Positions 57,605 through 64,000 of a stretch of DNA of 64,000 bases are shown piece by piece. Each line of letters opens with the position of its first letter. Within the stretch, counting starts at the first letter, position 1. The notes below the pieces were generated by a model that was given only the letters and a program-made list of their open reading frames with translations, did not search any database and was not told where the DNA came from. Source of the DNA: CAG-411 sp963643465 (GTDB taxonomy: Bacteria > Bacillota > Clostridia > Lachnospirales > Lachnospiraceae); contig CAVIJT010000004.1 in assembly GCA_963643465.1 (NCBI GenBank), positions 124,001 to 188,000 of the forward strand, in the 5' to 3' direction. The translations under genes were made by a program, and so were the position numbers.

Positions 57605-58855
57605 ATGAGTGAGATGCATGATATAAAAGAAGTAGTAGAACGGGTGATTTTAGTTTCGGTGGAAGAAAATCCTCAGGATGATACACAGGCATGTTTAGAT
57701 GAATTAGGGGAACTTGCAAAGACAGCAGGGGCTGTCGTAGTAGGGCAGATGATTCAAAAACGAGAAAAGATACACCCTGGCACTTATATTGGAAAAGGAA
57801 AAATACAGGAATTAGTAGAATATATAGAAGAGTGTCAGGCTACAAGTGTAGTGTGCGATGATGAATTGTCACCTGCACAGTTGAAAAATTTAGAAGAATT
57901 GCTACAGATTAAGGTGATTGACCGAACAATCATGATATTAGATATTTTTGCAAAACATGCAACTACTAGAGAAGGAAATATTCAGGTGGAGCTGGCGCAG
58001 CTGAAATATCGTGCCACTAGATTGGTTGGACTTCGAAGTTCTTTATCGAGACTTGGTGGTGGAATTGGTACAAGAGGTCCGGGAGAGAAAAAGTTAGAGA
58101 TGGATCGTCGTTTGATACGTGAACGGATTTCTATTTTAAAAAGAGAATTGGAAGGGATTAAAAAAGCTAGAGAAACCGCTAGAAAGCAAAGGAGCAAAAA
58201 TCCTGTGCCTGTCGTTGCTATTGTGGGATATACCAACGCAGGAAAATCTACCTTATTAAATACTTTAACAGATGCAAAAGTGCTGGAAGAGGACAAGCTG
58301 TTTGCTACGCTAGATCCTACTACAAGAAATTTAGTGTTGGAAAGTGGACAGCAAATTTTATTGACTGATACGGTTGGATTTATTCGAAAATTGCCCCATC
58401 ATTTGATTGAAGCCTTTCGCAGTACATTAGAAGAGGCAAAATATGCAGATGTGATATTACATGTTGTGGATGGTTCCAGTTCGTCTGCATATGTTCATAT
58501 GCACACTGTGTATGAGACACTGGATATGCTTGGAGCAGGAGATAAGCCGGTAATAACGGCATTTAATAAAGTGGACAAGATGTCAGAAGAAGAGTCTATA
58601 AAGGATTGTAAAGCAGATGTGACTTTGAAAATTTCTGCCAAGCATCAGATTGGGCTTAAAGAATTATTGAATCAAATTGAAGAAATATTAAAAGAACAGA
58701 AAGTGTATTTGGAACGGGTATTTTCTTATCAAGATGCAGGGAAGATACAACCTGTTCGAAAATATGGTCAATTGCTGGAAGAAACTTATCGGGAAGATGG
58801 TATTTTTGTGCGTGCGTATTTGCCGAAAGAAATTTATTATCAATTAGGTGATTGA
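57605..58855 (+). CDS. hflX: ribosome-associated GTPase HflX
   Basis: HflX binds the 50S subunit and splits or rescues stalled ribosomes under stress. The 416-residue protein has the N-terminal HflX domain with KIHPGTYIGKGKIQELVEYI near residue 53 and GGGIGTRGPGEKKLEMDRR near 150. A coiled coil follows, then a GTPase domain with VAIVGYTNAGKSTLLNTL near 203, DTVGFI, and NKVD near 320. The ATG has a weak GAGG upstream; an ATG three codons later is possible. The next gene starts 42 bases downstream and may be cotranscribed. Confidence 0.93.
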   Translation: MSEMHDIKEVVERVILVSVEENPQDDTQACLDELGELAKTAGAVVVGQMIQKREKIHPGTYIGKGKIQELVEYIEECQATSVVCDDELSPAQLKNLEELLQIKVIDRTIMILDIFAKHATTREGNIQVELAQLKYRATRLVGLRSSLSRLGGGIGTRGPGEKKLEMDRRLIRERISILKRELEGIKKARETARKQRSKNPVPVVAIVGYTNAGKSTLLNTLTDAKVLEEDKLFATLDPTTRNLVLESGQQILLTDTVGFIRKLPHHLIEAFRSTLEEAKYADVILHVVDGSSSSAYVHMHTVYETLDMLGAGDKPVITAFNKVDKMSEEESIKDCKADVTLKISAKHQIGLKELLNQIEEILKEQKVYLERVFSYQDAGKIQPVRKYGQLLEETYREDGIFVRAYLPKEIYYQLGD

Positions 58856-58897
58856 GCAGTTGGTTTTGTAAACGTTAGATGATTTAGGAGTATGGGG

Positions 58898-61738
58898 ATG
58901 CGTATGGAACATTTTGAAGAAAAAGAAGCAAAGAATGTACAGCAACATGCAAAGAAACTGACAAGAGAAGAACGTAGAGAAGCATTGCGCAGCATTAATC
59001 GGGAATGTTTTTTTGAGTATGATATTTATCGGGATATTATGTGGTTATCCAGAGAAAGTTCATATCTTGGGACAGAGGGGGTGAAAGTCTCTAATTTTTC
59101 GGAGAAACTTCCAAGAACAGAGCGGATTTATGAGGAAGATGTAGATGGGTTGCTTGCATATTTGCATGATGCAAGAGAAGAACGATTGGAATTTCGCTAT
59201 GTAAAGGAAGATGGATCCTATATTTGGTGTGCAGCAAAAGGTGCAGCAATTAAAGAAGTGGATGGAAGAATAAAAGCGATTGTAGGAACTGTTATGGACA
59301 TTGATCGTGAGAAGCGTATGCGTGAAATGTTGGTGGAACAGGCAATGCTTGATCCACTTACCAAATTGTACAGCAAGACAAAAGCGCAGAATATAATTGA
59401 GAGTTTTCTGCGTACAGATGGAAGTTTTGGAAAACATGCGTTAATGTTGGTGAATATTTGTGGATTTAGTGAAGTAAATAAACGATTCGGAAATGTGTTT
59501 GGAGATAGTGTATTAAGCAGTATAGCAGAACGTTTGCAAAAGTGTTTTCGCAAGAAGGATATTGTGGCGCGAGTGGGCGGCGATGATTTTCTTGTGCTTG
59601 TGAAAGATATTTCGCATCAGGATGCCTTGATGAAAAAGATGCGACAAGTTGTCATGACTGTGCAGGATGTTTATGGTGGTGAGAATTTAAGTCTTAGTTG
59701 TAATGTGGGTGCTGCTTGTTTTCCGCAAGATGGAAGAAATTATGGTTCACTGTTTCGACATGCAGATTGCGCACTTTACAAAGCAAAAAAAAGCGGAAAT
59801 GAAGGGTTTGAGTTATATGATTCTGCGTATCAGATTGAAGAATACAATAAACGTGGCGAATTTTACCATGAATATGTGATACGGGAAAATAAAAAAAGCT
59901 CACGGGGAGATTTTAGTCAGGAAATTACCGATTATGCAGTGGAAATCATGCTTGATGCAAAAGATGTGGCTAGTGCCATTAAGATGTTGTTAGATAAAGT
60001 GGGAAAATACTACAAATGTGATACTGTGCAGGTGTGGGAAAAGGATGACAATAATATATTGCACACAACATATTCATGGAACAATAAAGAAGGGCTGAAT
60101 CATTTTAATTCAATGCAATTTATTGATTTGGCAGATTTGCCTTCTATGCAGGATTATTTTGATCAGCGAGGGCTTCGTGTTTTTGATAATACAAGTATTA
60201 TGCGAAAACATCCGGGATATGCGCCTTTTGTAAAAATGATTAATGCAAAAGCGTTGTTGCAGTGTGCATTTTATGATGGTGAGGAATTTAAAGGCTGTGT
60301 GTGCATTGGACATGAGAAAAAGACCTACGAATGGATGAAAGAGGAGAGTAATGCACTTCTTACTATAACAAAATTGTTATCTGTATATTTGTTAAAGTTA
60401 AAATCGTCAGAAAAGATACAACATCGTATTGATTATTTAACAAATTATGACAGTTTGATAAAACTTTCGTCGCAGAGCAAATTCCGAAAGGATGTGGCTG
60501 AGGAATTAGAAAAAAATCCGGAGGCTACATATGCCATTGTGTATTTGGATATTAATAAATTCAAATATATCAATGATACGTTGGGATATGAAGCGGGAGA
60601 TGATTTGCTTAGAGAGATGGCAAGGACGGTTTCTGGTGGCGCTTTTGATGTTTTGTTTACAGGAAGAGTTTCTTCTGATAATTTTGTGCTTTTGATGACC
60701 TATGTGAATGACCAGCAGATTCAGGATAATCTTATAAGGTTGAATGACAGCTTTGTTAAAAAGATAAAGTTTTGCAGCATTGGAAAGAGTATTTACATTG
60801 TTAGTGGTGTGGCAAAGATTTCTTATGGACAAGATGTAATGGCGACGATGGATAATGCTAATATTGCACGAAAGAGTATAAAGAAAGAAAATGAGGCAAG
60901 ATGCTGTTTTTATGATGACAAGTTGAAAGAAAAAGTGCTTCTTGAGATGGATATTTGTAATTCTATGCAACAAGCGTTAGATGATGAAGAGTTTGTCATG
61001 TATTTACAGCCAAAAGTAAATTTAGAGAATCAGCAGATTGTTGGTGCAGAGGCATTGACTAGATGGATACGAAAAGATGGAAGAATCATGGTTCCAAATC
61101 AGTTTATTCCATTATTCGAAAAAAACGGTTTTATCATTTCTCTTGATTTCTATATTTATGAACGTGCTTGTAAAGCATTGAGAAAATGGATGGATCAGGG
61201 CATTTCTCCAGTGACCATTTCTGTGAATGTGTCCAGAGTGCATTTGAATACGGATGATTTTGTAGATAAAGTGCTGGGACTTGTGGAAACTTATGATATA
61301 CCACATAATTGCTTAGAATTTGAGCTGACAGAGAGTATTTTTCTTGATAATACGGATATAGCCATTGATACTATGCACCGATTACGGAATGAAGGATTTT
61401 ATGTATCTATTGATGATTTTGGTGCTGGATATTCTTCACTAAATTTGTTAAAGGATATGACTTCTGATGTATTAAAACTGGATAAAGAGTTTTTTGGGAA
61501 AGGTGATATGAAAAATGAAGAGAAAATCATTGTATCCAGTATTACTAATATGGCAAAACAGCTTAAAATGAAAGTGCTTTCTGAAGGTGTGGAGACAGAG
61601 GCGCAGTCTGCGTTTTTAAAGGATATTTCCTGTGATATGGCACAGGGATACTTATTTGCAAAACCTATGCCAGAGGAAGAATTTACAGAACTTCTACTGA
61701 AAAATAACCCACCGTTTTGTGAAAGTGCAGAGACATAA
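58898..61738 (+). CDS. PAS-GGDEF-GAF-GGDEF-EAL cyclic-di-GMP signalling protein
   Basis: The 946-residue soluble protein has five apparent domains: PAS (about 25-135, ending VGTVMDIDREKR), GGDEF 1 (145-310, active-site GGDDF near 228), GAF-like (345-495), GGDEF 2 (505-680, active site replaced by SSDNF near 590), and EAL (690-935). The EAL part keeps EALTRW near 717, NVSRVHL, ELTES, DDFGAGYSSL and SEGVETEAQ, so phosphodiesterase activity is likely. GGDEF 2 is probably inactive. GGDEF 1 is near-canonical and could be a cyclase or a GTP-sensing module. There are no membrane helices, so input is cytoplasmic. ATG 58898 is chosen for 7-base spacing from AGGAG; ATG 58892 is too close. Confidence 0.9.
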   Translation: MRMEHFEEKEAKNVQQHAKKLTREERREALRSINRECFFEYDIYRDIMWLSRESSYLGTEGVKVSNFSEKLPRTERIYEEDVDGLLAYLHDAREERLEFRYVKEDGSYIWCAAKGAAIKEVDGRIKAIVGTVMDIDREKRMREMLVEQAMLDPLTKLYSKTKAQNIIESFLRTDGSFGKHALMLVNICGFSEVNKRFGNVFGDSVLSSIAERLQKCFRKKDIVARVGGDDFLVLVKDISHQDALMKKMRQVVMTVQDVYGGENLSLSCNVGAACFPQDGRNYGSLFRHADCALYKAKKSGNEGFELYDSAYQIEEYNKRGEFYHEYVIRENKKSSRGDFSQEITDYAVEIMLDAKDVASAIKMLLDKVGKYYKCDTVQVWEKDDNNILHTTYSWNNKEGLNHFNSMQFIDLADLPSMQDYFDQRGLRVFDNTSIMRKHPGYAPFVKMINAKALLQCAFYDGEEFKGCVCIGHEKKTYEWMKEESNALLTITKLLSVYLLKLKSSEKIQHRIDYLTNYDSLIKLSSQSKFRKDVAEELEKNPEATYAIVYLDINKFKYINDTLGYEAGDDLLREMARTVSGGAFDVLFTGRVSSDNFVLLMTYVNDQQIQDNLIRLNDSFVKKIKFCSIGKSIYIVSGVAKISYGQDVMATMDNANIARKSIKKENEARCCFYDDKLKEKVLLEMDICNSMQQALDDEEFVMYLQPKVNLENQQIVGAEALTRWIRKDGRIMVPNQFIPLFEKNGFIISLDFYIYERACKALRKWMDQGISPVTISVNVSRVHLNTDDFVDKVLGLVETYDIPHNCLEFELTESIFLDNTDIAIDTMHRLRNEGFYVSIDDFGAGYSSLNLLKDMTSDVLKLDKEFFGKGDMKNEEKIIVSSITNMAKQLKMKVLSEGVETEAQSAFLKDISCDMAQGYLFAKPMPEEEFTELLLKNNPPFCESAET

Positions 61739-61841
61739 TGCGTTGCTGTATGAGATAAATATGCAAATAGCATTTAAATGTTGTTAGCGACAGGGATTTG
61801 ATGAAAAAAATGTGAAATAACACGAAAAGAAAAGTTCTTAC

Positions 61842-61869
61842 TTGACTTATGGGGAAAATTGCTTAAAAT
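61842..61869 (+). promoter_or_regulatory. promoter of the PrsA-like gene
   Basis: -35 TTGACT (61842-61847), a 16-base spacer and -10 TAAAAT (61864-61869), 54 bases before the GTG start. Confidence 0.65.
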
Positions 61870-61923
61870 TATAAGAGGGCTTTTTATGAGCGAAATACAA
61901 AACAATGAATTGGAGGAGAAATT

Positions 61924-63114
61924 GTGAGCAACAAGATTATCAAGGATGCTAAATTAAATACCAGCGCATCCAACAAGAAAAAAGCAGAACCAAAGCGTTT
62001 ACAGCAGACTACTGGAGGTTCCGTAGGAATTAGTGCCAGAGCGGTTTTGTTGACAATTGGAGCGATTGTAGTTATTTTAGCTTGTGTATATGTAGCATAT
62101 GATCAGTTACGTACCAAAGTTGTCATGACAGTGGAAGGAACTAATGGAACGAAAGAAGAGTATTCTATGAAAGAGTTTGGATACTACATATATGAAGGCG
62201 AAGCACAGGGTGAAGAGATGGCATCATTATATAGCCAGATTTATGGAGAGGCCTATGATTACTGGAATGCAGAAGCAGACGATAACGGAAATACCAATGC
62301 TACTTTATTAGCAGATAACGTAATCACAGAGGCAACAGAAGATTTTGTTCTTTATCAGTCTGCTGTGGATAATGGATATGTAGCGACTGACGAGGATAAA
62401 CAGACTGCAAAAGATAATACAGCTACAGCTATAGAAAGAATGTCTGGTAAACAGAAAATGATTACTGGATTGTCTGAAGATGAAGTGTATAACGTATTGT
62501 TAATGCAGACAATTGGTGAGCGTTATAAAAATGATGTGATTACATCTTTGGAATTAGATTATGATGAGATTACTGCAGATATTACAGAAAAAGATTACAA
62601 GCAGTATGATTTTGAATATTATTATATTTCTACAGCAGGAACAGAAACAGACGAAGATGGAAATACAATCGAATTGACAAAAGATGAGATTGCTGCAAAG
62701 AAGGAAATTATGGAAAACTTTGCAAAAACTGTAGAAAGTGCAGAAGATTTTTCAACTATTTTAGGAACAGATGAAGAAGGAACTGCGGTTACAAGTAATG
62801 CAGATGGTGTAGAATATATGGCAGAAGGTCAGATGATTGCAAAAGATGGTTTTGCAGGTCTTGATAAGTATATTAAGAAGATGAAAGCTGGAGAAGTTTC
62901 TGATGTGTTAGAAGGAACAGATGGTTATTATATCATCAAATTGACAGATAACACTTCTACAGAGAGTTATGATAATGCAATTTCACAAGCAAAGGAGACT
63001 GCTGAGGAAGAGGCATTTGACGAGGAGTATACATCGAATATTGAGCCAAATTATACAGTAAATGTAGACTATGATATTTGGGATAACATTGCTGTAGGAA
63101 GCTATTCTATTTAA
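61924..63114 (+). CDS. membrane-anchored PrsA/SurA-like peptidyl-prolyl isomerase (probable)
   Basis: The 396-residue protein has a 35-residue basic cytoplasmic head, one membrane helix (SARAVLLTIGAIVVILACVYVAY), and a large acidic outer part. Its architecture resembles PrsA foldases: an N-terminal helical chaperone region containing EMASLYSQIYGEAYDYW and VITEATEDFVLYQSAVDNGY. A parvulin-like segment follows, with FDFEYYYIST-type strand, NFAKTVESAEDFSTI and GEVSDVLEGTDGYYIIKL (about 225-345). Unlike classic PrsA there is no lipobox, so it is held by the uncleaved helix. Assignment rests on layout and short motifs only. The GTG has AGGAGG upstream. Confidence 0.65.
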   Translation: MSNKIIKDAKLNTSASNKKKAEPKRLQQTTGGSVGISARAVLLTIGAIVVILACVYVAYDQLRTKVVMTVEGTNGTKEEYSMKEFGYYIYEGEAQGEEMASLYSQIYGEAYDYWNAEADDNGNTNATLLADNVITEATEDFVLYQSAVDNGYVATDEDKQTAKDNTATAIERMSGKQKMITGLSEDEVYNVLLMQTIGERYKNDVITSLELDYDEITADITEKDYKQYDFEYYYISTAGTETDEDGNTIELTKDEIAAKKEIMENFAKTVESAEDFSTILGTDEEGTAVTSNADGVEYMAEGQMIAKDGFAGLDKYIKKMKAGEVSDVLEGTDGYYIIKLTDNTSTESYDNAISQAKETAEEEAFDEEYTSNIEPNYTVNVDYDIWDNIAVGSYSI

Positions 63115-63145
63115 GTTTGGCTAAAAATGGTGAAAGATATGATTG

Positions 63146-63174
63146 AGGGATTGGTGAAAGCCAGTCCCTTTTTT
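63146..63174 (+). terminator. intrinsic terminator of the PrsA-like gene
   Basis: AGGGATTGG (63146-63154) and CCAGTCCCT (63161-63169) pair with one G-U, loop TGAAAG, followed by six T residues. Confidence 0.87.
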
Positions 63175-63196
63175 CATAAAAAAGTTTATTTATATG

Positions 63197-63226
63197 TTTT
63201 CAATATAGTGAAAAATGTGATACAAT
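63197..63226 (+). promoter_or_regulatory. promoter of purL
   Basis: -35 TTTTCA (63197-63202), an 18-base spacer and -10 TACAAT (63221-63226) with an upstream TG forming an extended -10. Confidence 0.55.
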
Positions 63227-63266
63227 ATAAGAAGTTTTTGTTTGTTTCTGTTTTGGGGACAGATAA

Positions 63267-63327
63267 GTAGCTTGGGAAAATCCCAGTATGCAACAAAGCC
63301 TGAGGGCTAAAAATAGAAAGGAGCTAC
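63267..63327 (+). promoter_or_regulatory. possible structured leader of purL covering the ribosome binding site
   Basis: A three-way junction can be drawn: P1 GTAGCT (63267-63272) with AGCTAC (63322-63327), which ends 3 bases before the ATG and follows GG of the Shine-Dalgarno; P2 TGGG/CCCA (63273-63285); P3 AGCC/GGCT (63297-63308, loop TGAG). It does not match the purine riboswitch. The stems are short, so this is tentative. Confidence 0.35.
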
Positions 63328-63330
63328 ATA

Positions 63331-64000
63331 ATGGGTAACGTAAGAAGAGTTTATGTAGAAAAGAAAACACCATATGCTGTTGCAGCAAAAGAGTTGAAGG
63401 CAGAGATTAAGAGTTATTTGGATATTGCAACCTTGAATGATGTGAGGGTGCTTATTCGTTATGACATTGAAAATGTCAGCCAGGAAACTTATGAGAAGGC
63501 ACTTGGTACTGTATTTTCAGAGCCGCCTGTAGATATTGTTTACGAAGAGACTTTGCAGTGTGAAGCAGGAGATAAGACATTTTCCGTGGAGTATTTACCG
63601 GGACAGTTTGACCAGCGTGCAGATTCTGCAGAGCAGTGTGTAAAGTTGCTTCATGAAAGTGAAGAGCCAATTATTCGTTCTGCGACTACTTATGTATTAT
63701 CTGGTTCCATTACAGAAGAGGAATTTGCTAAAATTAAGGAATATTGTATCAATCCAGTGGATTCAAGAGAAACCGATGAGACAAAACCTGCTACATTGGT
63801 AACAGAATTTGAGGAGCCAGCAGATGTAAAGATTTTTGATGGCTTTAAAGATATGGGAGAAGATGCCTTGAAGGAACTATATGATTCTTTAGGGCTTGCT
63901 ATGACGTTTAAAGATTTTCTTCACATTCAGAATTACTATCAGAAGGAAGAGAACAGAGATCCTTCTATGACGGAGATTCGTGTGTTAGATACGTATTGGT
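63331..64000 (+). CDS. purL: phosphoribosylformylglycinamidine synthase, 5' part
   Basis: The gene runs off the window; 223 codons are present. The enzyme converts FGAR to FGAM with glutamine and ATP in purine synthesis. The start GNVRRVYVEKKTPYAVAAKELKAE-like region, with basic RRVYVEKK followed by a PurS-like fold, and the end MTEIRVLDTYW fit the single-chain PurL form of Lachnospiraceae and other clostridia, in which PurS, PurL and PurQ parts are fused; the DTYW would lead into the SDHCRHTTF motif beyond the edge. GAAAGGAG precedes the ATG. The total length cannot be judged here. Confidence 0.85.
   Translation, partial: MGNVRRVYVEKKTPYAVAAKELKAEIKSYLDIATLNDVRVLIRYDIENVSQETYEKALGTVFSEPPVDIVYEETLQCEAGDKTFSVEYLPGQFDQRADSAEQCVKLLHESEEPIIRSATTYVLSGSITEEEFAKIKEYCINPVDSRETDETKPATLVTEFEEPADVKIFDGFKDMGEDALKELYDSLGLAMTFKDFLHIQNYYQKEENRDPSMTEIRVLDTYW

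Noticed and set aside
63240..63330. Purine or cyclic-di-GMP riboswitch before purL
   Set aside because: The conserved purine riboswitch junction is absent, and only one segment recalls the GEMM motif; kept only as an unnamed structured leader.
1..64000. rRNA, tRNA, phage or insertion-sequence genes
   Set aside because: No transposase, integrase or phage structural protein was recognised, and no tRNA-like cloverleaf or rRNA segment was noticed in the intergenic regions; small RNAs cannot be excluded by eye.

Overview
The window is about 64 kb of a low-GC, spore-forming, strictly fermentative Firmicute. It is most likely a butyrate-producing member of the Lachnospiraceae. The family assignment is an inference. 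It rests on the complete acetyl-CoA to butyrate gene set, the sporulation loci (spoIIIAA-AH, spoIVB, ylbJ), HydF (hydrogenase maturation), a very long fused acyl-CoA dehydratase activase and a single-chain type PurL. No rRNA, tRNA, CRISPR array, insertion sequence or prophage was seen.

Layout. (1) 0-2.5 kb: Fe-S scaffold nifU and tRNA 2-thiouridylase mnmA, then a small membrane protein. (2) 2.6-9 kb: two large divergent genes, a 1408-residue activase-type protein (minus) and a SpoVK/CbbX-like AAA+ ATPase (plus). They share an intergenic region in which a 10-bp palindrome is repeated at both promoters. (3) 9-16.7 kb: rsmD-coaD-coiled-coil gene, ylbJ (opposed), an MgtC-family protein, hydF, yqeG-aroK-Xaa-Pro peptidase-efp. 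(4) 16.8-43 kb: aroE (opposed), the full spoIIIA operon, yqhY-nusB-xseAB-ispA-dxs-tlyA-nadK-argR, yebC, a 1564-residue bacterial Ig-like surface protein, recN, spoIVB (opposed), a YitT-family protein and a UvrD-type helicase. This largely follows the Bacillus subtilis order (yqhT-efp-spoIIIA-yqhY-nusB-xseA-xseB-ispA-dxs-tlyA-ahrC-recN-spoIVB-spo0A). Here aroE, nadK, yebC and the surface protein are added, spoIVB is inverted, and accBC, folD and spo0A are not in place. (5) 43-48.4 kb: a sulfate ABC importer (sbp-cysT-cysW-cysA) and an opposed cation-efflux gene. (6) 48.5-57.4 kb: ptb-buk (plus) converging on thl-crt-hbd-bcd-etfB-etfA (minus). Together these encode every step from acetyl-CoA to butyrate. 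(7) 57.5-64 kb: hflX, a PAS-GGDEF-GAF-GGDEF-EAL signalling protein, a PrsA-like foldase, and the 5' part of purL.

Regulation visible in the sequence. Many consensus sigma-A promoters can be read. The thl promoter carries a near-perfect Rex operator just downstream and a weaker one over its -10 box, which suggests control of butyrate formation by the NADH/NAD+ ratio. The butyrate cluster is subdivided by a strong hairpin between thl and crt and by an internal consensus promoter before hbd, whose -10 box lies in a perfect 17-bp palindrome. The recN promoter is flanked and overlapped by two LexA-like boxes. yebC and purL have structured leaders.

Three families of short dispersed repeats recur between genes. 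Families A and B lie directly on the T-tract of intrinsic terminators. Family C lies in intergenic spacers, in one case inside a 105-bp MITE-like inverted repeat. These repeats and the segmented butyrate operon are the least ordinary features. I see no clear candidate for a wholly new biological system.
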